A stretch of 64,000 nucleotides of DNA from Ga0077560 sp046330395 (GCA_046330395.1 JAXLSS010000016.1:16319-80318), one strand, 5' to 3'; positions 11,312 to 20,902 are shown, counted from the stretch's first letter. Numbers and translations are program-made. The notes: a model not told the origin generated them from the letters alone.

Positions 11312-13251
11312 GACGCCGCCTTCCGGTTGGCGCCGCGGACGGGCAGCCGCACATGGAAGGTGGTGCCGGTGCCCGGCTCGGTGGTGACGTCCAGGGTGCC
11401 CGCGTGCTTGTCCATCACGATGGACCGGGCGATGGCCAGGCCCTGTCCGCTGCCGCGCCCCACGCCCTTGGTGGTGAAGAACGGCTCCCAGATACGCTGC
11501 AGGATGTCCGGCGGGATCCCGGGACCGTTGTCTGCCACCTCGATCAGGACGGTCTCGTCCTCCTGCCGGGTGGTCACGCGGATCACCCCCCGCTCCATGG
11601 CGCCGGCCTCGACGGCGTCGCCGATGGCATGGGCGGCGTTCACCACCAGGTTGAGGATCACCTGGTTGACGTCCCCGATGTGGCACACCACGGGCGGGAT
11701 CTCACCCAGGTCGGTCTCCACGTCTGCCACGTATTTGACCTCGTTGCGGGCCACGGTGAGCGTGGTGAGGATCGCCTGGTTGACGTCGGCGGCCGACTGC
11801 TCGTGCTGGGTGGGGTGCGCGAAGGCCTTGAGCGCCTTCACGATCTCGCCCACGCGGTCGGCGCCGGTGGCGGTGCGGCTGAGTGCGCGCGGGATGCGGT
11901 CCAGCAGCCGGTCGAGGTCCATCGTCTCCTCGGCCTCGATGATGGCCGCCGTCATCTCCGCGGGGATCGCCGCACCCGTGGCGGCGGTCTGCACCACCGC
12001 GCGGTACTGCTCCAGGAGGCCCTGGAGCTGGTCGAACGCCGTGGACAGGAAGTACACGTTGTCGCCCACGAACTGGATCGGCGTGTGGATCTCGTGCGCC
12101 ACACCGGCCGCCAGCTGCCCGATGGCCTCCAGCTTCTGCGACTGGCGCAGCTCCAGCTCCAGCTTGTGGTGCTCGGCCTGCATCCGCACACGCGTGATCG
12201 CCAGCGCGGCCAGCGAGGCGAGGTGCTGGGCGTTGAGCCGGTCCTCGGTGGTGAAGCGGCGCGGCTCGCGCCAGCTGAGGAACATCCCGCCCAGCAGGCG
12301 GCGGGACCCGTCGGCGGGGCCGTCCAGCGTCTGCTCAAGCCGCACGCCCACGAAGGCTCCCGCGGCCAGCGAGGCGCGCACGCGCTCGGGCAGGACGCTT
12401 CGCTGCACGTCCGGCACCGCCACCAGGGTGTCCGGGCTCTCCATCAGCAGGTCCCACACCGGCATGCGCTCGCGGGAGCGCCCCACCGCCGAGTGCAGGT
12501 ACGCCCGGGTGGTGGGGTCCGACTCGGTGGTGTGCGCGGCGGCCACGGCCTGGTCGTCGCCGATGAGGTAGATCGTGGCCCGGGCGGCCGCAAGCGACGT
12601 GCGCGCGGCGTCCACCACGCGGTCCAGGGCCGTGCCCAGGTCGGCGTGCTCCTCCACCACCAGCGCCGCGGTGTCCCGCGCCACCTTGAGGTTGGACTCC
12701 TGCAGCCCGCTGCGGCGCAGGCGCTCGATGAGGTAGGTGGTGAAGATCCCGAGGTCCAGCGACAGCACCCGGTCCAGGTCGCGGATGAGCGACGACGGCA
12801 CGTCCGGGTCGCCGGCGTGCTCCAGCACCGTGTCGGCCCACACGTCGCGGATGGACAGCCGCAGCGCCCCGAACAGGGCGAAGGGCTCGTTGCCGATGTG
12901 GTACTCCTCGGCGATCTGCCGGCGGGAGGCCGTGTAGTCCTCGTCGATGTACCCCTGCGCCAGGCTGCGCACGTACTCCGGGATGCGCTGGGTGGTGTGG
13001 GCGATGAGCCCCTCCACGTCCCATTCACCCCGGTCGTGCAGCGCGGCGGCGGCCCGCTCGCGGAACAGGTCGGCCATGCGGCCGGTGTTGCGCTGCAGCA
13101 GTTGCTGCGCCGTGTGCAGTGACGCCAGCACGGCGTCGTCGATGCCCAGCAGGCGCTTCCACTCGCCCACGTCCAGGCCGGACGGGCACTGGTTCTCGGG
13201 CACGGCGGTGTGGCCACCCGCGTCGGGGGGCGGCATGTTGATCGGCGTCAT
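11308..13251 (-). CDS. Globin-like sensor histidine kinase (protoglobin-GAF-HisKA-HATPase)
   Basis: 647 residues from the ATG at 13251; an upstream in-frame ATG would add a basic tail that looks non-coding. Residues about 33-180 resemble the globin-coupled sensor fold (GYIDEDYTASRRQIAEEYHIGNEP). About 203-360 looks like GAF. The H-box is VAHEIHTP with His386, and the C-terminal HATPase has the N-box NLVVNAAHAI, ADNGPGIP and GVGRGSGQGLA. No membrane segment is visible, so it is cytosolic. In the position of the heme-ligating His of HemAT-type sensors I see Glu116, with a His two residues later, so heme binding is uncertain. It heads a three-gene operon with two receiver proteins. Confidence 0.75.
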   Translation of the reverse strand: MTPINMPPPDAGGHTAVPENQCPSGLDVGEWKRLLGIDDAVLASLHTAQQLLQRNTGRMADLFRERAAAALHDRGEWDVEGLIAHTTQRIPEYVRSLAQGYIDEDYTASRRQIAEEYHIGNEPFALFGALRLSIRDVWADTVLEHAGDPDVPSSLIRDLDRVLSLDLGIFTTYLIERLRRSGLQESNLKVARDTAALVVEEHADLGTALDRVVDAARTSLAAARATIYLIGDDQAVAAAHTTESDPTTRAYLHSAVGRSRERMPVWDLLMESPDTLVAVPDVQRSVLPERVRASLAAGAFVGVRLEQTLDGPADGSRRLLGGMFLSWREPRRFTTEDRLNAQHLASLAALAITRVRMQAEHHKLELELRQSQKLEAIGQLAAGVAHEIHTPIQFVGDNVYFLSTAFDQLQGLLEQYRAVVQTAATGAAIPAEMTAAIIEAEETMDLDRLLDRIPRALSRTATGADRVGEIVKALKAFAHPTQHEQSAADVNQAILTTLTVARNEVKYVADVETDLGEIPPVVCHIGDVNQVILNLVVNAAHAIGDAVEAGAMERGVIRVTTRQEDETVLIEVADNGPGIPPDILQRIWEPFFTTKGVGRGSGQGLAIARSIVMDKHAGTLDVTTEPGTGTTFHVRLPVRGANRKAAS

Positions 13252-13375
13252 GGCTGGCGCATCGACCGCGTGCGACGGTGCTTGAGGCCATTTCCGTCGG
13301 CGTGGACGAATCGCCGCTGGTTTCGGCGAAACGGGTTGCGGCCGGCCGGCGGACGCCGCCGACCGCCGCAAGGGT

Positions 13376-14644
13376 CTACCTGGCGTGCGCTCCGCTCAGT
13401 GGAACCCGCACGAGCGTGCCGTGCACCGAGTCCGTCAGCCACGCCACCGAGCTGCCCACCGCCAGCGACTGCGCCCTCACCGATGCCACGTCCAGGTTGA
13501 TGGGCGCCAGCTGGATGGGGTCGGGCTCGTCCCCGCTGGTGCGCAGCGGAACCAGCGCGTCGGTGTCCAGCGCCCAGGCCCGTTCACCCCTGATGGCCAG
13601 GAGGTAGCCGCCATCCCGCGCCTCGGGTGCCCCCGTGCCGCTGGGCACCCACCACACCACGCCGTCCACGTTCAGCACCCAGACGCCGCCGGTCACCGCG
13701 GCGATTGCCGACCGGGCGCTCTCGGAACGGATCACTCCGATGGAACCGTGGTCGGTGCCGGGACCCGTTTCCGCGGCGGGGAATTCGCGCACGGTGGCCG
13801 TGGCCGCCGGGTCGTAGATCCCGCTGGGGTTCAGGGCCCACACGTGCCCGTCCGGGCCGGTGGCGGTCAACCCCAGGCCGGTGGCCAGCGGCAGCGACCC
13901 GCGATCGGGCACCAGCACCGCATCCGGGGTGCAGGTGTCCTGGCAGCCGTAGATGTTCGCCCGCAGCGTGGCGCCGGGCACGGTGAGCCCGGGGACGGTG
14001 CGGTCCAGGCGCAGCGCCGATCCGCCGCGCACCAGCCAGGCGCTGCCGCCGGCGGTGACCAGCGCCGGCGGTGTGGCATCGCTCAGCTGCACGGGGCCGG
14101 CCAGCCGGCGGCCCGTCGACCCGTTGAGTGCGCGCAGCTCCCAGGACAACCCCACCGCCGGGGTACTGACCACCCAGAGCACGTTGGCGTCGTCCACCAC
14201 GGCGTATTGCGGCCGGCCGCCGGCCAGCACACGGGTGAACCAGGGGCGCACCACCCGCACCGGGACTCCCGCGGTGTGACGTCGCAGGCGGGTGCCATAC
14301 ACCAGCCGCAGGCGGTTGCGGCCCGCCTTGGTGAGACGCACCGTGATGCCCGGCGCCGACGGCCCCACGCTGGTGCGCACCAGCTTGTGCCACGTCCGTC
14401 CCCGGGCCACCTGCAACACCACCGGCAGGCGCTTGGACGGCGCGGTGGCCGTGAAGCGCACCACAACGGTCACCAGCTCGTTCTGATTCGCGGTGGCCAC
14501 CACGCGGATGCCCCGCACGGGTCCAGATGCACCCTGTGCGGCGGCCGGGATCGTCGAGAGGCCCACCACCATGAGCGCCGTGGCCCACATGGCGCCGCGG
14601 CGGGGGGACCTGGGGCAGCGTGCCATGCGTGTGGGTCGGATCAT
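13376..14644 (-). CDS. Secreted protein of unknown function, likely beta-propeller
   Basis: 422 residues from the ATG at 14644; the longer upstream frame reads like antisense. The start gives a basic N-terminus and a hydrophobic signal peptide (MWATALMVVGLSTIPAAAQGA). An N-terminal sandwich (about 35-125) is followed by repeated short blocks with hydrophobic-W/Y-x-L patterns (VLWVVSTP, AWLVRGG, HVWALNP, GVWVLNVDG, RAWALDTDA), which suggest propeller blades of NHL or PQQ type. Two cysteines (CQDTC) could form a local disulfide. I recognise no named family. It stands alone between the kinase operon and the oxidoreductase gene. Confidence 0.65.
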   Translation of the reverse strand: MIRPTRMARCPRSPRRGAMWATALMVVGLSTIPAAAQGASGPVRGIRVVATANQNELVTVVVRFTATAPSKRLPVVLQVARGRTWHKLVRTSVGPSAPGITVRLTKAGRNRLRLVYGTRLRRHTAGVPVRVVRPWFTRVLAGGRPQYAVVDDANVLWVVSTPAVGLSWELRALNGSTGRRLAGPVQLSDATPPALVTAGGSAWLVRGGSALRLDRTVPGLTVPGATLRANIYGCQDTCTPDAVLVPDRGSLPLATGLGLTATGPDGHVWALNPSGIYDPAATATVREFPAAETGPGTDHGSIGVIRSESARSAIAAVTGGVWVLNVDGVVWWVPSGTGAPEARDGGYLLAIRGERAWALDTDALVPLRTSGDEPDPIQLAPINLDVASVRAQSLAVGSSVAWLTDSVHGTLVRVPLSGAHAR

Positions 14645-14715
14645 GTGCGCACGGTACATCCACGATCGGGCGATGCACCACCGACCTCCGGGGAGGTTTC
14701 GGTGGCTCCCTGGGC

Positions 14716-16260
14716 TCATCCAGGTGCGCCCGCGCCCAGCACCGCCATGGCGGCGTTGCGGCCCGGCACGCCGCTGACACCGCCGCCGCGCACCGCCCCG
14801 GCGCCGCACAGCAGCACCCGCGACCACCTGGTCTCGACGCCCCAGGTCCCAACCGCGGCCTCATCATCGGTGAACGGCCAGCTCAGGTCCCGGTGGAAGA
14901 TGTGGCCGCCGGGCATGTCCAGCTCGGCCTCCAGGTCCTGCGGGGTGTGGGCCTCGATACAGGGCCGCCCGTCGGCGTCGGCCAGCAGACAGTCGGCGAT
15001 GGGCTCCTCCAGATGCGCGTCCAGGCCCGCCATGCACCGGCGCACCGCCTCGTCGCGGGCGGCGTCGTGGTCGCCGGCGAAGCACGCCGGCGGCATGTGC
15101 AGGCCGAACAGGGTGAGGGTGTGCACGCCCCGCGCCGCCAGCGCGGGGGCCAGGATGGTGGGGTCGGTGAGGCTGTGGCAGTACACCTCGAAGGCCGGCC
15201 GTGCGGGCAGGCGGCCCTCCACCGCCTGGCGGTGCGCGGTGTCCAGCTGGGCGTAGCCCTCGTCCACGTGCAGGGTGCCCGCGAAGGCGTCACGCGGGTC
15301 CACCCCGCACCGCAGCCGGGGCAGCCGGGACAGCACCATGTTGACCTTCAGCTGGGCGCCCACCGGGGCCTCCGCCGGTGATTCGCCCATCAGCCGGTGC
15401 AGCACCGCGGGGGCCACGCCCGCCAGCACGTGCCCGGCGCCCACGGTGCCCAGCCCGTCCACCACCACCTGCGCGCCGCCGTCGTCACCGTGGATGGCCG
15501 TCACACGTGCGCCGGTGCGGATCTCGGCGCCGCAGGTGCGGGCGCGGTCGGCGATGGCGCCCGTCAGGGCGCCCATCCCGCCGGCGGGCACGCGCCACAG
15601 GCCGGTGCACCCGCCGATGACGTGGTACAGGAAGCATCGGTTCTGGGCCAGGTCCCCGGCGTGGGCGTGGGTGAGCGTGCCGATGAGCCCGTCCGTCAGG
15701 GCCACGCCCCGCACCAGGTCGTGGGCCAGGGTGTCCTCGATCAGCTCGCCCAGGGGCCGCTCGAACAGCGCCTCCCACGCCGCGTCGTCGGCCACCCGCG
15801 CGCGCATCGCCGCGCGGGAGATCAGCGGGTCCAGGAGCGTGGGGAACACCGCCTCGGCGACGCGTCGCGTGAGGTGCCCCAGCCGGTTCCATCCGCCGAA
15901 CTCCGCGTCGCCGCCGGTGAGGGCCCGGAACGAGCCCGCCGTGGCCGCCTCGTCGTCGTTGCGCACCAGCAGGGCCGACGGCGCCTCGGTGGGTGTGCAG
16001 GAGGCCACGGGCCGCGGCAGCAGGGGCACGCCCAGGTCCAGCTCGCGGATGATGCGCTCCGGCATCAGGCTCACCAGGTAGGCGTACCGCGACAGGCGGG
16101 CGTCCACCCCGGGGAACACGCGTGCGCTCACCGCGGCGCCACCCACCTGCGCTCCGGCCTCGCACACCAGCACGGTGCGCCCGGCGCGGGCCAGGTAGGC
16201 GGCGGCCACCAGCCCGTTGTGCCCGCCACCGACCACCACCACGTCGTACCGATCGCGCAT
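14716..16260 (-). CDS. FAD-dependent oxidoreductase of the phytoene desaturase / PYROXD2 type
   Basis: 514 residues from the ATG at 16260, where the FAD-binding motif starts at once (YDVVVVGGGHNGLVAAAYLARAG, residues 5-27). The second dinucleotide element (VLVCEAGAQVGGAAVSARVFPG) and the C-terminal end with GxGAVRGGGVSGVPGRNAAMAVL are typical of phytoene desaturase-like NAD(P)/FAD oxidoreductases. No other carotenoid gene is nearby, so the substrate cannot be assigned. PYROXD2-like proteins of this length are a better match than true carotenoid desaturases. It is divergent from the signalling gene at 16326, with 65 bases between them. Confidence 0.85.
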   Translation of the reverse strand: MRDRYDVVVVGGGHNGLVAAAYLARAGRTVLVCEAGAQVGGAAVSARVFPGVDARLSRYAYLVSLMPERIIRELDLGVPLLPRPVASCTPTEAPSALLVRNDDEAATAGSFRALTGGDAEFGGWNRLGHLTRRVAEAVFPTLLDPLISRAAMRARVADDAAWEALFERPLGELIEDTLAHDLVRGVALTDGLIGTLTHAHAGDLAQNRCFLYHVIGGCTGLWRVPAGGMGALTGAIADRARTCGAEIRTGARVTAIHGDDGGAQVVVDGLGTVGAGHVLAGVAPAVLHRLMGESPAEAPVGAQLKVNMVLSRLPRLRCGVDPRDAFAGTLHVDEGYAQLDTAHRQAVEGRLPARPAFEVYCHSLTDPTILAPALAARGVHTLTLFGLHMPPACFAGDHDAARDEAVRRCMAGLDAHLEEPIADCLLADADGRPCIEAHTPQDLEAELDMPGGHIFHRDLSWPFTDDEAAVGTWGVETRWSRVLLCGAGAVRGGGVSGVPGRNAAMAVLGAGAPG

Positions 16261-16325
16261 GCGGAACCCCCGTCGAAATGGACCCTTTCTCACGGCGGGC
16301 CCCCTGCGCGCCGACATTACGAGTG

Positions 16326-18257
16326 ATGTCGGCCTCCCCGCCACCTCCGGGCATCCATGCGGATGACCTCCCGGCGACCACGCTTGCCCTGCCCGATGAG
16401 GTGTGGGCGCGCATCCGCGCGCGCGTCGAGGTGACCCTGGCCGAGGTGGAGGGGGCCGCCACCCGCCTGTTCGACGCGCCCCTCACGCCCGCATTGCTGG
16501 CCACGGCCGAGGATCACGCGCGGGCCCTGTCGGAGTGGCTGTCGCACCTGGGCATCGGGGCGGGCGCCACGTTCGTGCGCCAGATGGCGGACGCCCTGCA
16601 CACGCCCAACGCGGGCCCGGCCCAGGCGGTGCGCGTGGCCGCGCTGGCCGAGGACGTGCGGTCGGCCATGAGCACGGTGCCGGTGGCCCTGGCGCCGGCG
16701 GTGCGCGATGCGCCGCTGGTGGCGGTGTACGGCACGGCCACGTCGGACGTGGACGCGCTGCTGTGGAACTGCGTGGTGCAGGGGCTCCGCACCGAGCACC
16801 ACGGCCTTGGCGGTGTGGCCGTGCATGAGGAGGACCCCCCAACCGCCATCGCCGTGGTGGGCGACGCGGACGCGTGTGCCCCCCAGCTGCGGCTGCTGCG
16901 CGAGCGGCACCCGCGCACGCCGCTGCTGGCGGTGGTGGAGGGCCTGCACGACGGCGGCCGGCTCGACCTGCGCCGCCTGGCCGACACGGTGGTGGGGGCG
17001 CCCGCCGACCCGGCCCTGGTGGGCATGGAGCTGCGACGCGCCATCCGGCGCAGCACGCTGCGGCCCGCCGTGGGGCTCCTGGGCTGCGGCGAGAGCCCCC
17101 TGGGACCGGCCCTGCGGGAGCGCGGGGTGCACGTGACCGACCTGGCCGCGCCCGGCGACGTGGCGCCCCTGGTGCGCGCGGGCACCATCGACACCGTCGT
17201 GGTGGGACATGACGTCAGCACGCGTGCCGTCACCGCCCTGCTGCAGGTGGTGCGGGCCGACCCGGACACGCGCGACTGCATCGTGGTGGTGCTGGACTCC
17301 GAGATCGCCCGCGCGCGCCGCGGGGAGCTGTTCCGGCTGGGCGCCGACGCCCTGGTGGACGCCGACGGCGACGTGTCCGAGCTGCTCAGCCAGCTGCGGG
17401 GCATGCTGGGACGCACCCACGGGGCGCCGCCGGACCCGTCGCAGGGACGGCGGGTGCTTCCCTGGTCGGGTGGCCGCCTGTTCCTGGAGCGCCTCCTGGA
17501 GGCCGCGCAGCGGGACGACCGCGCCAGCTCGCTGGCCATGATCACGCTGCCGGCCGGCGCCGACCCGCGGGTGCTGGACGCCATCCAGGACGAGCTGGCC
17601 ACCGAGTTCCGCACCGAGGACGTGGTGACCCGCCTGGACGCCCGCCGGCAGGTGGTGGCCCTGCAGGGGGTCAACCGTCGCACCGCCATCCGCCGCCTGG
17701 AGGTGGTGATCCAGGGGTCGCGCCTGGGAACGGCCGGCGCCCGGGCCGGGGTGGCCGAGTTCCCGTTCGACGGGCGGTCGGTGGACGAGCTGCTGCGCGT
17801 CGCCGAGGCGTCGGTGACCCGTGCCCACGAGGCCTCGGGACCCGTGTCGGTGGGCGCCGACTGGATGCGCGAGGCCGACGGCACCGTGGAGGTGCTCATC
17901 GTGGCGGCCGACGAGGCGCTCACCGAGGTGCTGATCAGCCAGCTGCGCGAGCGGGGCATCAGCGGCATGGCAATGCACGACGGCGTGGATGCGCTGGACT
18001 GGCTGGTGCACGAGCGCCGCGGCCTGCCGCGCACCATCGTGCTGGAGTTCGACGTGCCCGGCCTCAGCGGCCTGCAACTGCTGCGGCGGCTGCGCGAAAC
18101 CGGCCTGATGAACCGCTTCCGGGTGATGATGATGGCGGGTCAGACCCGCGAGAGCGACGTGCGCACGGCCTTCGAGCTGGGCGCCGCCGAGATCATCAGC
18201 AAGCCCTTCCAGTCGGTGGTGTTCGTCAACCGGCTCCGCCGGCTCCTGGACGCATAG
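16326..18257 (+). CDS. Multi-domain signalling protein with degenerate GGDEF and receiver domains
   Basis: 643 residues from the ATG at 16326 (an adjacent GTG at 16323 is possible). The N-terminal helical part (about 1-110) resembles an HPt domain but lacks the HxLKG core. Next come two weak receiver-like segments, a GGDEF-like region (about 380-510) without a GGDEF motif, and a C-terminal receiver (about 525-643). In that receiver the acidic pocket is AADE and the phospho-acceptor position holds Glu574 (LEFDVPGLSG), while Lys626 (SKP) remains. Glu often mimics phospho-Asp, so a fixed-on receiver is plausible. It is followed after nine bases by a HEAT protein and then a glycosyltransferase, whose activity it may control (inference). 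Confidence 0.65.
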   Translation: MSASPPPPGIHADDLPATTLALPDEVWARIRARVEVTLAEVEGAATRLFDAPLTPALLATAEDHARALSEWLSHLGIGAGATFVRQMADALHTPNAGPAQAVRVAALAEDVRSAMSTVPVALAPAVRDAPLVAVYGTATSDVDALLWNCVVQGLRTEHHGLGGVAVHEEDPPTAIAVVGDADACAPQLRLLRERHPRTPLLAVVEGLHDGGRLDLRRLADTVVGAPADPALVGMELRRAIRRSTLRPAVGLLGCGESPLGPALRERGVHVTDLAAPGDVAPLVRAGTIDTVVVGHDVSTRAVTALLQVVRADPDTRDCIVVVLDSEIARARRGELFRLGADALVDADGDVSELLSQLRGMLGRTHGAPPDPSQGRRVLPWSGGRLFLERLLEAAQRDDRASSLAMITLPAGADPRVLDAIQDELATEFRTEDVVTRLDARRQVVALQGVNRRTAIRRLEVVIQGSRLGTAGARAGVAEFPFDGRSVDELLRVAEASVTRAHEASGPVSVGADWMREADGTVEVLIVAADEALTEVLISQLRERGISGMAMHDGVDALDWLVHERRGLPRTIVLEFDVPGLSGLQLLRRLRETGLMNRFRVMMMAGQTRESDVRTAFELGAAEIISKPFQSVVFVNRLRRLLDA

Positions 18258-18266
18258 CGGGCGCCG

Positions 18267-19397
18267 ATGGGCCTGCTCTCGTCCACGGGCGGCTGCATGC
18301 TCCCCATCAGCCTCGGGGTGCTGGCCGGCACGCTGGTCCTGTTCGTGCTGATCGGTCAGGTGCACGACCTGGTGTGGCGCGCCCGCCGGCGCCGGTTCCG
18401 GGCCGCGGCGGTGCTGCTGTCGCGGGTGATGTTCGGCACCGAGACCGATGCCGAGGAGGCGGTGCGCGAGCTGTCGGGGATGCCGCGCGGCCTGCTCATC
18501 CGCAGCCTGCAGTCGCTCACCAGCGACGTGGGCGGCGAGTCGCGCGACCGCCTCAACCGCCTGGTGATCGCGGTGGGGATGCGGTCCACCGTCACCCGCC
18601 GGCTGCGCAGGGGGATGCCGTGGCGCAGGCGCGCCCAGGGCGCGCAGCTGTGCCAGCTGCTGCCGCCGGGCGACGCGCTGCGCCGTCAGGCCCTGGCCGA
18701 CCCGCACCCGGTGGTGCGCGCGCGGGCGCTGGAGGGCATGCAGGCGGACGAGGTGGCCGAGGACGCCGAGCTGGTGACCGGCCTCCTGCGCGACCCGTCC
18801 CCCATGGTCCGCGCCGCGGCCCAGCGCGCCGTGCTGGCGGCCGACGAGCGCGTGGTGCCGCACGTCATCCGCGAGCTGGCCTCCAAGGACCGGGCCGACA
18901 TCGTGGTGCCGGCGCTGCTGGCCGTGGCCGCCAGCCTACCCGACCCGCGGCTGGTGCCGGCGGTGGGCGAGCACGCGGTGTCGGCCGATCCCGCCCGGCG
19001 GGCGCTGGTGGCCGAGGCCCTGGGCGCCATGCGCAGCCCCCGCGCGGCCCCCGTGCTGACCGGCCTGCTCAACGATGAGGAGCCGCGCGTGCGCGCCGCC
19101 GCGGCAACCGGGGTGGGCACCACCGGCGCGGTGGAGCTGGCGGGGCGCCTGGGCGTGCTGCTGGGCGACCCCGCGTGGGACGTGCGCCGCGCCGCGGCCA
19201 CCGGCCTGGCCGAGCTGGGCCCCTCCGGGTGGATGGTGCTGCGCGCGGCCATGCGCTCGCACTCCACGGACGCCGCCGAGATCGCCCGGCAGATGCTGGA
19301 CCAGCTGGCCACCTCCGGCCGCGGCGCCCGGGCGCTCACCCCCGAGCGACTGCTGGCCTTCGGCGAGGACCTGGCGCTGCGGACGGGCACGCGATGA
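18267..19397 (+). CDS. Membrane-anchored HEAT-repeat protein
   Basis: 376 residues. One N-terminal membrane helix (about 12-32) is followed by a basic stretch, then a solenoid of HEAT-like helical pairs to the end, with recurring L-x-D-P-x-x-x-V-R-x-A-A-A motifs (about residues 140-345: PHPVVRARALEGM, PSPMVRAAAQRAV, PAWDVRRAAATGLAEL). Such proteins serve as scaffolds. The stop overlaps the start of the glycosyltransferase gene by four bases (ATGA), so the two are almost certainly made together, and the HEAT protein may be a partner of the enzyme. Confidence 0.8.
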   Translation: MGLLSSTGGCMLPISLGVLAGTLVLFVLIGQVHDLVWRARRRRFRAAAVLLSRVMFGTETDAEEAVRELSGMPRGLLIRSLQSLTSDVGGESRDRLNRLVIAVGMRSTVTRRLRRGMPWRRRAQGAQLCQLLPPGDALRRQALADPHPVVRARALEGMQADEVAEDAELVTGLLRDPSPMVRAAAQRAVLAADERVVPHVIRELASKDRADIVVPALLAVAASLPDPRLVPAVGEHAVSADPARRALVAEALGAMRSPRAAPVLTGLLNDEEPRVRAAAATGVGTTGAVELAGRLGVLLGDPAWDVRRAAATGLAELGPSGWMVLRAAMRSHSTDAAEIARQMLDQLATSGRGARALTPERLLAFGEDLALRTGTR

Positions 19398-20902
19398 GTC
19401 ACTGGCTGGGGGTGGCCAAAGCTCTGGTGCCCATGCTGGTTAGCGTGGTGGTGCTGGGCAGCCTCGCCGCGCAGGGCGCGCTGTTCCTGTCCGCCGCCTT
19501 CGAGCTGCGCCGCACCCGTGGCCTGGACCGCTACCGCCAGTGGCGCGGGGCCGTGCGCTCGCACCTGGCGCCGCGGGTGTCGGTGCTGATGCCCGCCTAC
19601 GGGGAGGAGGCCAGCATCGTGGGGTCGGTCACGGCCGTGCTGAGCCTCAGCTACCCCAACCTCGAGGTGGTGGTGGTCAACGACGGCTCCAAGGACCGCA
19701 CGCTGCAGGCGCTGCTGGACCACTTCGCCATGTCCGCGGTGCATCCGGCGTACGAGCCGCTGGTGAGCCACGCCGAGGTCATCGGGATGTACCGGTCGGC
19801 GCGGGAGGCGCGCCTGGTGGTGGTGGACAAGCGCAACGGCGGCAAGGCCGACGCGCTCAACTGCGCGCTCAACATCGCGGACGGGCAGCTGGTGTGCGCC
19901 ATCGACGCCGACACCCTTGTGGACCACGACTCGTTGCAGCACCTGGTGGCACCGTTCATCGCCAACCCGGAGATGGTGGCCACCGGCGGCACCGTGCGGC
20001 TGGTCAACGACGCGCAGGTGAAGGGCAGCCGGGTGGTGGCCAGCCGCGTGCCCCGGGGGCTCCTGGCCGGCGCGCAGGTGGTGGAGTACCTGCGCGCCTT
20101 CCTGGTGGGCCGGCTGGGCTGGAACCCGCTGGGTGGCAACCTGCTGATCAGCGGCGCCTTCGGGGTGTTCCAGCGCAGCGCCCTCACCGAGATCGGGGGC
20201 TACGAGCACGGGTCGGTTGGCGAGGACATGGAGCTGGTGGTGCGCCTGCGGCGCCGGGGCTACGAGAACAAACGGCCCGTGCCCGTGCTGTTCAGCCCCG
20301 ACCCCGTGGCGTGGACGGAGGCGCCCGAGTCGCTGCGCACCCTGGCCCGGCAGCGCAACCGCTGGTACCGCGGCCTGTGCGACGTGCTGGTGCGGCACCG
20401 TCGCATGCTGTTCAACCCGCGCTACCGCTCGGCGGGCCTGCTGTCGATGCCCTACTACCTCATGGTGGAGGCCCTGGCGCCGGTGATGGAGGCCGTGGGC
20501 CTGCTGCTGCTGGTGGCGGGCCTCCTGGGCGGCTGGATCCACCCGCACGAGCTGAAGATCGTCGGTGCCGCATACGCCCTGGCCGCCTCGGCGGCGGTGG
20601 CGGTGCTGATCTTCGACGACCTGGCGTTCCGCTCGTACCCCGGGTTTTCGGCCCGCCTGCGGCTGGCGGGCCTGTCGCTGTTCGAGCAGATCGTGTTCCA
20701 CCCGCTCACGGTGGCGTGGCGGCTGTGGGGCCTCAAGCACTTCATCGAGGGCCGCCAGGAGTGGGGGGCCATGGTGCGCCAGGGCTTCGCGCACCACGTG
20801 CACATGGGCCACGGCCACGCGGCGCCCGCGCAGGCCGCGGCGGCCACGGCGGCCACCGCCGAGCCCGCTCAGGACCAGATGCCGGAGCTGCCCCTGCGGT
20901 GA
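19394..20902 (+). CDS. Processive family 2 glycosyltransferase, membrane-bound
   Basis: 502 residues. An N-terminal membrane helix (about 11-35) precedes a GT-A domain with all motifs of processive polymerases of the BcsA/PgaC/NodC kind: Asp97 in VVNDGSKD, DAD at 171-173, the GED acid (277-278) and QRNRW at 320-324. Three or four membrane helices follow near residues 355-440. It probably makes and exports a beta-linked polysaccharide; the sugar is not predictable from sequence. The C-terminal tail is Ala/His-rich. The last 34 bases overlap the minus-strand gene tag, so the two are transcribed toward each other. Confidence 0.85.
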   Translation: MSHWLGVAKALVPMLVSVVVLGSLAAQGALFLSAAFELRRTRGLDRYRQWRGAVRSHLAPRVSVLMPAYGEEASIVGSVTAVLSLSYPNLEVVVVNDGSKDRTLQALLDHFAMSAVHPAYEPLVSHAEVIGMYRSAREARLVVVDKRNGGKADALNCALNIADGQLVCAIDADTLVDHDSLQHLVAPFIANPEMVATGGTVRLVNDAQVKGSRVVASRVPRGLLAGAQVVEYLRAFLVGRLGWNPLGGNLLISGAFGVFQRSALTEIGGYEHGSVGEDMELVVRLRRRGYENKRPVPVLFSPDPVAWTEAPESLRTLARQRNRWYRGLCDVLVRHRRMLFNPRYRSAGLLSMPYYLMVEALAPVMEAVGLLLLVAGLLGGWIHPHELKIVGAAYALAASAAVAVLIFDDLAFRSYPGFSARLRLAGLSLFEQIVFHPLTVAWRLWGLKHFIEGRQEWGAMVRQGFAHHVHMGHGHAAPAQAAAATAATAEPAQDQMPELPLR

